Below, in pieces: positions 1-5,199 of a stretch of 5,199 nt of DNA. This DNA is from an uncultured Clostridia bacterium (GTDB lineage: Bacteria; Bacillota; Clostridia; Lachnospirales; Anaerotignaceae). The notes beneath the pieces are model-generated. The model searched no databases, had not been told where the DNA came from, and saw nothing but the letters and a program-made list of their open reading frames with translations. The DNA is taken from NCBI GenBank assembly GCA_910587195.1, contig CAJUKL010000090.1, positions 1 to 5,199 of the forward strand, in the 5' to 3' direction. Within the stretch, counting starts at the first letter, position 1, and each line of letters begins with the position of its first letter. Position numbers and translations under genes: made by a program.

Positions 1-83
1 GTGGCAGCATTTAAAATTCTATGTTTTTATAAGACATTTTCCTAAGTGTAACACATAAAAGATAAGATTTCAAATGTTAATTT

Positions 84-90
84 AGGAGGA
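84..90 (+). promoter_or_regulatory. Ribosome binding site of the protease gene
   Basis: AGGAGGA is a near-perfect Shine-Dalgarno sequence, 8 bases before the ATG at 99. It rules out the out-of-frame ATG at 92, which is too close and opens only a short frame. The remaining leader (1-83) shows no clear promoter. The best pairing, AAGACA at 32-37 with CATAAA at 55-60 and a 17-base spacer, is weak. Confidence 0.8.
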
Positions 91-98
91 AATGTATT

Positions 99-1421
99 AT
101 GAAAAAAGTAATTGTATTAATTACTACTATATTAGTAGTTTTTTCAAGTATAGCAATGACGTCTTATGCAAAGACAGAAAATGATATAATAGCAAATGAA
201 AATATTGCATTATGGGAAGAAATACTAGATAATTTAGAAGAAAATGATTATGGTGGTGCATATGTGCAAGATGGAAAGCTACATATTAAGACAAAAGATA
301 GTGAGACCTTGCAAGCAACATTATTTGAAATACTTCCTAAAGCAAGAACATCCTCTAATATCATTATAGAGGATGATGCAAAATATACATTACAAGAATT
401 AAATAATGCATCAGATAAATCAATGGAAGTATGGGAAGAATTAGAGTTAGATTTTGTAGCAGTAGATGAAGAATATAATGCTTTATTGGTAGGTGCTTAT
501 GAATGGACAGAAGAGAAAAAAGACACTTTTATGGAAGCTGTAGGAATAAAAAATGTAATATTTGAAACAGTAGAACCTATAGAAGAACAAAAAATAGAAT
601 ATACTTCTGCAAAGGAAGAAGAACAAGTAACTAGAGATGGAACAGAAATGTTTATTGGTAAACAAGCACAAAATGAAGATGTTAAAGAGAAAGATGGACG
701 ACCTATTGTTTCTACTATTGGTGCTTGTATATTAGGAAATGATGATAATTTTAAAAAGGGATTTGTTACAACTGCTCATACTAATATTTCTAATCAACCT
801 ACAGCTAAAGGTCAAAATATAAGTGGAACTTATAATGATATGGGAAATATAGGAAAGATTTATGACAGAATAATTAGTGCATCAAAAGGAATAGATATCG
901 CTATTATTGAAGCAAATCGTGAAATAAAATTAAATAATGAAATATATACGGAAGTTAGTGGAAAAGGTGCTAAAAGTAGAGGTTATTTAGTTGGTTCCAG
1001 AAAGCCATTAAAGGGATATGATTGTTATATTTTTCCAGGATTTTCAAATGATAAGAAAGATCCCTATTACGATAAGATACAGGTAAACATCAATTCAATA
1101 AATTGTAAAAAATACATGACAAATCCTGATGATGAAGGTGAACATGTTTTTTATAATTTACTACTACTAAGAACAATAGATTATAAAAGAACGTATAGTG
1201 GTGATAGCGGTTCAACTGTTGCTATGAAATATGATAACAATGATAATTATGAATTAATTGGTATTTACAAGGGAGCTGATGTAAAACCTTGTGGAGAAGA
1301 ACCATCTGTATATATGGAGTGTAAAGCATATTCTAATAGTGAAGATCGTACAGATTATAAATATTTATTTGCAACAAATTGGCAACAAGTTGAAAAACAT
1401 TTTAATGTTAGGATGTATTAA
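99..1421 (+). CDS. Secreted chymotrypsin-like (S1-type) serine protease precursor with N-terminal pro-region
   Basis: 440 residues. Residues 1-24 form a signal peptide (KK n-region, hydrophobic core, probable cut after Ser-Tyr-Ala at 22-24), so the protein is exported. Residues 25 to about 180 are acidic and contain two alpha/beta-like segments (for example YGGAYVQDGKLHI at 51-63), reminiscent of streptogrisin/alpha-lytic-type protease pro-domains. The catalytic domain follows. His227 in GFVTTAHT, Asp266 in GIDIAII and Ser370 in SGDSGS occur in the order and context of an S1 triad, so peptide-bond hydrolysis outside the cell is the expected activity. Length suits a pre-pro-protease. The ATG at 99 is supported by AGGAGGA at 84-90 with an 8-base spacer. 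The next gene starts 5 bases after the stop, suggesting an operon. Substrate is unknown. The triad assignment is a motif reading and the pro-domain assignment is weaker. Confidence 0.85.
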   Translation: MKKVIVLITTILVVFSSIAMTSYAKTENDIIANENIALWEEILDNLEENDYGGAYVQDGKLHIKTKDSETLQATLFEILPKARTSSNIIIEDDAKYTLQELNNASDKSMEVWEELELDFVAVDEEYNALLVGAYEWTEEKKDTFMEAVGIKNVIFETVEPIEEQKIEYTSAKEEEQVTRDGTEMFIGKQAQNEDVKEKDGRPIVSTIGACILGNDDNFKKGFVTTAHTNISNQPTAKGQNISGTYNDMGNIGKIYDRIISASKGIDIAIIEANREIKLNNEIYTEVSGKGAKSRGYLVGSRKPLKGYDCYIFPGFSNDKKDPYYDKIQVNINSINCKKYMTNPDDEGEHVFYNLLLLRTIDYKRTYSGDSGSTVAMKYDNNDNYELIGIYKGADVKPCGEEPSVYMECKAYSNSEDRTDYKYLFATNWQQVEKHFNVRMY

Positions 1422-1426
1422 TTATT

Positions 1427-2524
1427 ATGAAGATAATTATGAAAAAAAAATTGATTACTAGTTTTATTATTAGTTTTATCATTTTTATTAATTGTAGTTC
1501 TATAGCTTTGGCAGAAAATAGGATAAATGATTTGGAAACAACAGCTTATTATCAATTATACATACATAATGATGATATTTTCCTAGAGATTAGCGGAGAG
1601 ATGGTCAATTTTAATAAAAAACCTTATAGAAAAGAATTTATAGTTATGCTTCCGCTGAAAGAGTTTGTAGAAGCACATAATCAAAAAATAAATATTACTT
1701 CTAACGACAATCAAATGACGAAAACTATTACTTTGAATGGAAAAAACGTCACATTTTTTAAAGATGAAAAAAGGGTTATGGTAGATGGAAAAGAAAAATA
1801 TCTGCTTGTAACACCAGATTTTGTAAATAATGATATTTTTATTGGAACAGAAGATTTGTCCGTAATATTTTATATGACCTCTAACTTATATCAGAATAGA
1901 GGAATTCAAAGAATTCTTCGTGTTTCTGATGGGCAACCTTATATGTGGTATCGTGATATTGAAGGAAAAAAATGTTTTGTTACAGAGTATGCTTCTTGGT
2001 ATGCTTTTAGGGATGGTGAAGATAAAGGAAAAGATAGGGTTTTGATAAGAGAGAATGACAAAAAATACAAAACACATCATTATTATATCAATGAAAATGG
2101 GATTTGGAATACCATGAAATTAAGTGCCTGGTATGCTACAAATAGCGGTTTTCCACAGTACACCCAGCGAAAGGGGTATTTACTAACAAATAAAATAATC
2201 AATACTTATGAAAAAGATGGTAAAATTATGATGAAATTAGATGATATGGAAAAATTTTCAAGTTCAGATGTGTTTTGGAGTATTCGATGGGATAAAGAAC
2301 AAAAAACAGCTCATATTAACTTGTATCATTCTTTACTAAAAGATATTGTGCTCAAAGACAATAGCAATATCATAACTTTAAATGGTACTAATATAAAAAT
2401 GTCAGTACCAGCAGAAATAAGGGAAAACAATATTTGTATTCCTATTGAAACAGTATTTGATATATTGGAAATCCAAAATATAGAGTGGATTGAAAATGGA
2501 AAAGAATTGTTTTTGATATATTAA
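1427..2524 (+). CDS. Secreted protein with copper-amine-oxidase-N-like (stalk) segments
   Basis: 365 residues with a signal peptide, probably cut after Ala-Leu-Ala (27-29). Residues about 70-150 (MLPLKEFVEA, then ITLNGKNVTFF, VMVDGKEKYLL, IFIGTEDLSVIF) follow the pattern of the copper amine oxidase N-terminal or stalk domain, which is common in surface proteins of clostridia and bacilli. A second stalk-like stretch lies at about 307-363 (ITLNGTNIKMSVPAEIRENNICIPIETVFDIL). Between them is an aromatic-rich region with two similar SWYA/AWYA motifs near 190 and 234. This domain is usually a structural or binding module, not an enzyme, and does not imply copper binding. No catalytic motif is seen. 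The gene follows the protease gene by 5 bases. An alternative start at 1439 (Met5) gives a more typical signal peptide, and neither start has a strong Shine-Dalgarno. Family call is moderate and function is unknown. Confidence 0.65.
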   Translation: MKIIMKKKLITSFIISFIIFINCSSIALAENRINDLETTAYYQLYIHNDDIFLEISGEMVNFNKKPYRKEFIVMLPLKEFVEAHNQKINITSNDNQMTKTITLNGKNVTFFKDEKRVMVDGKEKYLLVTPDFVNNDIFIGTEDLSVIFYMTSNLYQNRGIQRILRVSDGQPYMWYRDIEGKKCFVTEYASWYAFRDGEDKGKDRVLIRENDKKYKTHHYYINENGIWNTMKLSAWYATNSGFPQYTQRKGYLLTNKIINTYEKDGKIMMKLDDMEKFSSSDVFWSIRWDKEQKTAHINLYHSLLKDIVLKDNSNIITLNGTNIKMSVPAEIRENNICIPIETVFDILEIQNIEWIENGKELFLIY

Positions 2525-2552
2525 TACATTGTAATGAAAAATTATTCCTGTA

Positions 2553-2595
2553 AAAAAATACAAGCAAAAGTTTGGGTTTGCTTGTATTTTTTATT
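2553..2595 (+). terminator. Rho-independent terminator of the protease/stalk-protein operon
   Basis: A perfect 16-bp stem pairs 2553-2568 with 2577-2592 around an 8-base loop. The right arm ends in a run of T. The left arm starts with a run of A, so it could also work on the minus strand. It separates the secreted-protein pair from the regulator gene. Confidence 0.88.
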
Positions 2596-2604
2596 AAAAA
2601 TCTC

Positions 2605-2633
2605 TTGACAATTTATAATTTAAGTATTATTAT
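2605..2633 (+). promoter_or_regulatory. Sigma-A-type promoter of the CsoR-family gene
   Basis: A perfect -35 box TTGACA at 2605-2610 and a -10 box TATTAT at 2628-2633 are separated by 17 bases. The predicted transcription start is near 2640, about 35 bases before the ATG. The promoter begins 10 bases after the upstream terminator, so the regulator is a separate transcription unit. Confidence 0.85.
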
Positions 2634-2659
2634 ATACATATACTTGTTATTGTATATAA
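2630..2659. promoter_or_regulatory. Inverted repeat overlapping the -10 box, candidate operator
   Basis: TTATATAC at 2630-2637 is repeated inverted as GTATATAA at 2652-2659. An inner dyad, ATATAC 2638-2643 with GTATAT 2652-2657, has an 8-base spacer. The dyad overlaps the -10 box and the start of transcription, where an autoregulatory repressor would bind. Unlike many CsoR operators it lacks a G/C tract in the centre. In such AT-rich DNA some symmetry arises by chance, so this is a candidate only. Confidence 0.45.
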
Positions 2660-2675
2660 GTTTGGAGAGAATACT

Positions 2676-2957
2676 ATGAAAAAATGTATGGAAAGCGAAA
2701 CCGAAAAATTACACCATAGACTGAAAAGAATAATAGGACAGGTACAGGCGATTGATAGAATGATTGAGGAAGATATTCCTTGTGAAGATGTCTTGTCACA
2801 AATTAATGCAGCAAAATCTGCTTTGCATGAGATAGGACAGGCTATTTTAGAAAGTCACTTGAAGTATTGTATTTCTGAAGGTATAAAAAATGACGATGTA
2901 GAAGAAACTATGAAAAGTTTCTCAAAGGCAATGAAAAGATTTGCGAATATGAAATAA
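2676..2957 (+). CDS. CsoR/FrmR/RcnR-family metal- or electrophile-sensing repressor
   Basis: 93 residues, the usual length for this all-helical family (DUF156), whose members are oligomeric DNA-binding repressors released by Cu(I), Ni/Co, persulfide or formaldehyde. The family signature is clear: HHRLKRIIGQVQAIDRMIEED at the N-terminus, PCEDVLSQINAAKSAL in the middle and ESHLKYCISEG after it. Cys36, His61 and Cys65 fall exactly at the Cys-His-Cys ligand positions of copper-sensing CsoR. Residue 35 is Pro and 81 is Ser, whereas copper sensors usually have Tyr and Glu as outer-shell residues. His13/His14 resemble the N-terminal His of Ni/Co sensors. The inducer therefore cannot be decided. The start has GGAGAG at 2664-2669 with a 6-base spacer. 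It has its own promoter with an overlapping dyad, suggesting autoregulation. No copper ATPase, chaperone or other usual target lies next to it within the window. Confidence 0.9.
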   Translation: MKKCMESETEKLHHRLKRIIGQVQAIDRMIEEDIPCEDVLSQINAAKSALHEIGQAILESHLKYCISEGIKNDDVEETMKSFSKAMKRFANMK

Positions 2958-2967
2958 AAAAATAGAA

Positions 2968-3000
2968 TGATAACATTGGATTGATAACAAATTGATAACA
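2968..3000 (+). repeat. Three direct copies of TGATAACA
   Basis: TGATAACA occurs at 2968-2975, 2982-2989 and 2993-3000. The last two extend to TTGATAACA and are offset by exactly 11 bases, about one helical turn. This begins 10 bases after the repressor stop codon. Phased copies suggest a protein-binding cluster, for example recombinase or excisionase arm sites, but function is inferred only. Confidence 0.5.
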
Positions 3001-3060
3001 TTATTTGGAATAGACCATAGATATAGAATAATAGAAAACAAATGAAATCAAATAAAACCA

Positions 3061-3085
3061 AATGTCCCATACAATGGGATACATT
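3061..3085. other. Imperfect hairpin downstream of the CsoR-family gene
   Basis: AATGTCCCAT (3061-3070) can pair with ATGGG (3074-3078) and ACATT (3081-3085), leaving a 3-base loop and a 2-base bulge. T- and A-rich sequence follows. It may end the repressor transcript, which has no other visible terminator, or may mark a recombination site. The U-tract is poor, so terminator function is uncertain. Confidence 0.35.
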
Positions 3086-3209
3086 AAATTTTTTAATATT
3101 TTTATATTAATACAAATTTTACAACCCCTGATTTTACAATGTTTTTGCAGGTACGTATTTTTATAAATATATTTTGGAAATTAAATGATGACAATTTTAT
3201 AAAAAAGTT

Positions 3210-3226
3210 GGACAAAAAGGGGACAA
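3210..3226 (+). repeat. Paired GGACAA direct repeats
   Basis: GGACAA at 3210-3215 and 3221-3226 are offset by 11 bases, and a related TGACAA lies at 3189-3194. They sit on the phage side of the intergenic region just outside the minus-strand terminator. Short GACAA-type repeats with helical phasing would suit integrase arm sites, but chance is not excluded. Confidence 0.3.
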
Positions 3227-3264
3227 GAAAAAAAGTGATAGAGCGACTTTGATATAAAAATAAA

Positions 3265-3295
3265 AAATAAGAAGGCAATTTTTGCCCTCTTATTT
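3265..3295 (-). terminator. Rho-independent terminator ending the minus-strand phage operon
   Basis: The arms 3265-3278 and 3282-3295 pair over 14 positions around a 3-base loop, with one imperfect position (3273/3287) that becomes a G-U pair in minus-strand RNA. On the minus strand the stem is followed by a long U-rich run (complement of 3251-3264). It lies 18 bases after the stop of the membrane-protein gene and closes the right-to-left operon. Confidence 0.85.
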
Positions 3296-3313
3296 ATAAT
3301 ACAATCTTATCAA

Positions 3314-3628
3314 TTATTTTACCTCTTGTGACTTACCAAAAACATAGCCAGCTACCGTTAATAATACAGTCTTTAAGACTTCAAATAAAGGTTCTGTCAG
3401 GGAACTATTTTTTTGAAAAACAGCTACAGATATAATAAGGTCAAGAATATAAAGCAATACCATTAATCCTAAGGTGAATTTGATAAAATTAAAATCTTTT
3501 ATCCATTTTACCCATTCTTGTTGCTCTTTTAAAGGAATCTGTCCTCTTTGCATGGGATACAATGGTTCATCTATTTCAGCTGCAGGAATTTCTATGGGTC
3601 TAATGGAATCTTTTTGTAAATCACTCAA
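3314..3628 (-). CDS. Small two-helix membrane protein paired with the Panacea gene, candidate toxin
   Basis: 104 residues from a TTG start. The N-terminal 48 residues are polar and Pro/Glu-rich (IRPIEIPAAEIDEP at 9-22). Two membrane segments follow, at about 49-71 (IKFTLGLMVLLYILDLIISVAVF) and 80-98, and the protein ends in the YVFGKSQ-type tail seen in small phage membrane proteins. I do not recognise the family. The TTG at 3628-3626 is preferred over the ATG at 3658 because GAGGTG (3641-3636) lies 7 bases before it. The ATG would add ten residues and a 38-base overlap with no ribosome site of its own. From the TTG, the overlap with the upstream Panacea gene is 8 bases, indicating translational coupling. 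A membrane partner of a Panacea antitoxin would be expected to damage the host membrane or to sense infection. This is inferred from position and topology only. It could instead be an unrelated phage membrane protein. Confidence 0.7.
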   Translation of the reverse strand: MSDLQKDSIRPIEIPAAEIDEPLYPMQRGQIPLKEQQEWVKWIKDFNFIKFTLGLMVLLYILDLIISVAVFQKNSSLTEPLFEVLKTVLLTVAGYVFGKSQEVK

Positions 3629-4082
3629 GCAAAAGCACCTCACTTTTAATATCTTCATCCTTTAAAAAAGATTCATTTTTTGTCCATGCTTTGTACCATG
3701 CAGTTCCTTCTTTATGGGTTAATTCGCATAATTGAATACCATCCCATGATTTATATTGATTCCAGACAGATTGTAAAACTTCGGAAAAAATGTAATCTGA
3801 TTTTTCATCTAAAATATATACTTTTCCATCCCTACTTTTATAATATTCTGTAATTTTATTACTTTCATATTGATGAAACTTAGAGTAAACACTAGATAAT
3901 ACGGGACCATATTTCCATGCTTCGAATCTTTCAGAAAATAGAGATTCTTTTGTTTTTTGGAGATAATCCCTATAAATAAAATATAACAATTTTTGTAATT
4001 TCATAGGGGTTACAGGACTTTTTTCTTTAAAAGCTAAATTTAATAAATTATTTGCCACAAACAAAGGATTTATTGTATTCAT
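3621..4082 (-). CDS. Panacea-domain protein (DUF4065, SocA/GepA-like), candidate antitoxin PanA
   Basis: 153 residues, a stand-alone Panacea domain of normal length with no fused DNA-binding domain. Three family hallmarks are visible: TPMKLQKLLYFIY at 25-37, FEAWKYGPVLSSVYSKF at 53-69 and ELTHKEGTAWYKAW at 120-133. Known members include SocA, a ClpXP adaptor that delivers the toxin SocB for degradation in Caulobacter, and PanA antitoxins that neutralise many unrelated toxins, some membrane-acting, often in prophages. Here the domain overlaps a small membrane protein, so neutralising it by direct binding is the likely role. The start has AGGAAGTG at 4095-4088, ending 5 bases before the ATG. 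It follows the endolysin by 78 bases with no terminator between, so it may be cotranscribed or have a weak own promoter. TTTTAGGAA occurs twice in that gap (4158-4150 and 4099-4091). Its G+C is clearly lower than that of the lysis genes. Domain call is firm and the antitoxin role is inferred. Confidence 0.85.
   Translation of the reverse strand: MNTINPLFVANNLLNLAFKEKSPVTPMKLQKLLYFIYRDYLQKTKESLFSERFEAWKYGPVLSSVYSKFHQYESNKITEYYKSRDGKVYILDEKSDYIFSEVLQSVWNQYKSWDGIQLCELTHKEGTAWYKAWTKNESFLKDEDIKSEVLLLE
3636..3641 (-). promoter_or_regulatory. Ribosome binding site fixing the TTG start of the membrane-protein gene
   Basis: On the minus strand GAGGTG lies inside the last codons of the Panacea gene, 7 bases before TTG at 3628. 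It decides between this start and the ATG 30 bases upstream. Both the site and the weak TTG codon would keep the second protein scarce relative to the first, as suits a toxin behind its antitoxin. Confidence 0.65.
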
Positions 4083-4160
4083 TTTTTCACTTCCTAAAAA
4101 AATACAAATGCTATTTCTATTCTATGAATTATGTTTGAAAAAATTGCTATTCCTAAAACT

Positions 4161-4844
4161 TTATTTGCCATAGACTCCCATTCTATCGTGTATGACAAAC
4201 AGCCTTAACATTGTTCCTGTAAGCATAAGCTGCCCTTTTTCGTCCCCTTTTAATGCACCTTTGTCAATCAGTTTTTGTACTGTAGGCTTAGCCCAATCCG
4301 GCATATTATCATCTATGTAGTTGTAAACCATTTCTATACCTTCTTTCTTTTCTGTTTCAGATAACCTTTTTTTAAAATCCATCCATTGCACCTGATTCCT
4401 GACAAAAGGCTCCGGACACATTTTTCCCGTAATATCATAATGACGTAACACATTTTCTAGTAGAATGTTATATTTTTCCATAAGCATTTTTACTACTGCA
4501 ATCGCTGTATTTTGTGTTTCTTGATTGATGTAGTATTGCCCGTTTTGGTCTTTTTCACTACACATTTCTACACCGATACTATTGTTGTTTCTGCATTTTT
4601 CATGTCTGTAGCTTTTTGCCCCGCAATGCCATGCAGTATTTTCATCATGAACACTTTGTACTATTGTATTTTCATCTACAAAGTAATGTGCGGAAGCATT
4701 TCGATTGGGATGCGCAAAATAATTTCCGTTTCCTTCTGCTCTATCTCCATTGTTCGCAGTGTAATGCACTACAATATACTGTATTTGCTCTTTTCTGCCT
4801 TTTGTGTAGTTGCTTTGATGTGCTGTTATCTCTTTTATTTCCAT
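4161..4844 (-). CDS. Phage endolysin, N-acetylmuramoyl-L-alanine amidase (Amidase_2)
   Basis: 227 residues. The N-terminal catalytic domain (about 1-165) cleaves the bond between N-acetylmuramic acid and L-alanine in peptidoglycan, releasing phage progeny. Zinc ligands are His27 (IVVHYTA), His135 (LRHYDITG) and Cys143 (KMCPEP). Tyr54 (SAHYFVDENT) and Lys141 match the catalytic Tyr and Lys of T7 lysozyme. A short charged linker (162-170) leads to a C-terminal module of about 55 residues (PDWAKPTVQKLIDKGALKG and TGTMLRLFVIHDRMGVYG), an SLH-like wall-binding tail common in endolysins of clostridial phages. There is no signal peptide, so release depends on the holin encoded just upstream. The gap to the holin stop is 10 bases. 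The ribosome site GAGGGG (4856-4851) overlaps that stop codon, so translation is probably coupled. Confidence 0.93.
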   Translation of the reverse strand: MEIKEITAHQSNYTKGRKEQIQYIVVHYTANNGDRAEGNGNYFAHPNRNASAHYFVDENTIVQSVHDENTAWHCGAKSYRHEKCRNNNSIGVEMCSEKDQNGQYYINQETQNTAIAVVKMLMEKYNILLENVLRHYDITGKMCPEPFVRNQVQWMDFKKRLSETEKKEGIEMVYNYIDDNMPDWAKPTVQKLIDKGALKGDEKGQLMLTGTMLRLFVIHDRMGVYGK

Positions 4845-4854
4845 AGTTATCCCC

Positions 4855-5118
4855 TCAATCCTTTTTCGGTTTTTGGTAAAGCAATGCCTGTTTACTATCG
4901 GTAATTCCGCTAGTTGTAGGGTCGTTGATGTAGCCTACTACGGCAACAACAACACACCCTAGTGCAAACGGATTTCCCAGTAGATTTTTGACTTGTGCTA
5001 TTAGAATTGTCCAGCTGGTAAACATTTCCGGCTCTGCTCCAACCGCTGCCAATAGAATCGCTATGAGCCCAAACCAGAAATACGGGTTTTTTATTCTGAC
5101 TTTCCAGTTAATTCTCAT
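4855..5118 (-). CDS. Phage holin, phiLC3 family
   Basis: 87 residues. The start INWKVRIKNPYFW, two hydrophobic segments (about 12-27 and 50-62) and the tail DPTTSGITDSKQALLYQKPKK are the diagnostic layout of the phiLC3 holin family (Phage_holin_1). It would assemble in the cytoplasmic membrane and at a set time form holes that let the amidase reach the wall. The ATG at 5118 has GGAAGG at 5130-5125, 6 bases upstream, inside the end of the preceding gene, which it overlaps by 11 bases. The charged C-terminus is intact, so the gene looks functional. Confidence 0.92.
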   Translation of the reverse strand: MRINWKVRIKNPYFWFGLIAILLAAVGAEPEMFTSWTILIAQVKNLLGNPFALGCVVVAVVGYINDPTTSGITDSKQALLYQKPKKD

Positions 5119-5199
5119 ATTTTTCCTTCCTTTCCTCTAAAATACTGATTCTGTTTTCATGTTCTGCAATTTGTTCATCTTGCTTATCATTGTGTGCCC
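5108..5199 (-). CDS. 3' end of a coiled-coil phage protein upstream of the holin (partial)
   Basis: Only the last 29 residues are in the window, beginning AHNDKQDEQIAEHENR and ending KEKYEN. They are highly charged with heptad-like spacing of hydrophobic residues (Ile, Ile, Ile, Leu), so a coiled coil is likely. Small proteins of this kind, sometimes XhlA-like with a membrane anchor, often precede phage holins. This frame is chosen over the other open one, which stops earlier, because it overlaps the holin start by 11 bases and contains its ribosome site. The family cannot be named from so short a tail. Confidence 0.6.
   Translation of the reverse strand, partial: AHNDKQDEQIAEHENRISILEERKEKYEN

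Larger units (their letters stand above)
2958..3264. other. Gene-free intergenic region, probable prophage/chromosome junction
   Basis: No credible reading frame is present. The only one crossing the left edge lies on the opposite strand of the repressor gene and has no ribosome site. The region is very AT-rich and holds phased direct repeats (2968-3000, 3039-3063, 3189-3226) and one imperfect hairpin (3061-3085). It lies between the last chromosome-type gene and the last gene of the minus-strand phage block, where an attachment site is expected. No tRNA gene is present and the core att sequence cannot be recognised without the other prophage end. Confidence 0.5.

Noticed and set aside
1481..1500. 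Possible lipoprotein signal around Cys23 of the stalk protein
   Set aside because: The residues before the Cys (Phe-Ile-Asn) do not match a lipobox. An ordinary cleavage after Ala-Leu-Ala fits better.
1427..2524. Reading the stalk protein as a copper amine oxidase or linking it to the copper-type regulator downstream
   Set aside because: Only the N-terminal stalk-like domain pattern is present, with no catalytic domain. A strong terminator and a separate promoter part it from the regulator.
2855..3070. Minus-strand 71-codon frame overlapping the end of the CsoR-family gene
   Set aside because: It is Phe/Ile/Leu-rich because it reads the antisense of AT-rich DNA, has no ribosome site and overlaps a real gene.
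2958..3313. tRNA gene, CRISPR array or small RNA gene in the intergenic region
   Set aside because: No cloverleaf or TTCRA loop and no repeat-spacer pattern of sufficient length is visible. The repeats are only 6-9 bases.
4083..4160. Dedicated promoter for the Panacea gene
   Set aside because: The best pairing on the minus strand, TTTTCA with TAGAAA at 16 bases, is a poor match in AT-rich DNA, so it is not listed as a feature.
4512..4904. Plus-strand reading frames rich in hydrophobic and Cys residues opposite the amidase gene
   Set aside because: They are antisense shadows of a firmly identified amidase gene, lack ribosome sites and have improbable composition.

Overview
This is AT-rich DNA with strong AGGAGG-type ribosome binding sites, signal peptides typical of Gram-positive bacteria, a stalk-domain (copper amine oxidase N-like) protein and a phiLC3-type holin. 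Together these suggest a low-G+C Firmicute, most likely a clostridial anaerobe. The species cannot be told from the sequence. The window appears to cross from chromosome (left, + strand) into the end of a prophage (right, - strand).

Left part (1-2595): two secreted proteins in one likely operon. The first is a chymotrypsin-fold serine protease precursor with a visible His/Asp/Ser triad and a long N-terminal pro-region. Five bases later comes a protein with a signal peptide and stalk-like beta-rich segments at both ends. A strong intrinsic terminator closes the pair. Next, a sigma-A-like promoter overlapped by an inverted repeat drives a CsoR/FrmR-family repressor (2676-2957) that has the Cys36-His61-Cys65 metal-site pattern. 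No metal-export gene is visible beside it.

Middle (2958-3313): 356 bases without a gene. They hold several helically phased direct repeats, an imperfect hairpin and, at the far end, an intrinsic terminator serving the minus strand. The prophage junction probably lies here, but the core attachment site cannot be identified from one end alone.

Right part (3314-5199, all minus strand, read from right to left): the tail of a coiled-coil protein overlapping the holin gene, a phiLC3-family holin, an N-acetylmuramoyl-L-alanine amidase endolysin, then a Panacea-domain (DUF4065/SocA/GepA-like) protein whose 3' end overlaps a small two-helix membrane protein. The first three form a classic phage lysis cassette. 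The last two look like a toxin-antitoxin or phage-defence module carried as cargo between the lysis genes and the prophage end. They end at the minus-strand terminator. The Panacea/membrane-protein pair is the most interesting element. I infer that it is a PanA antitoxin with a membrane-acting partner, and the partner itself matches no family that I can name.
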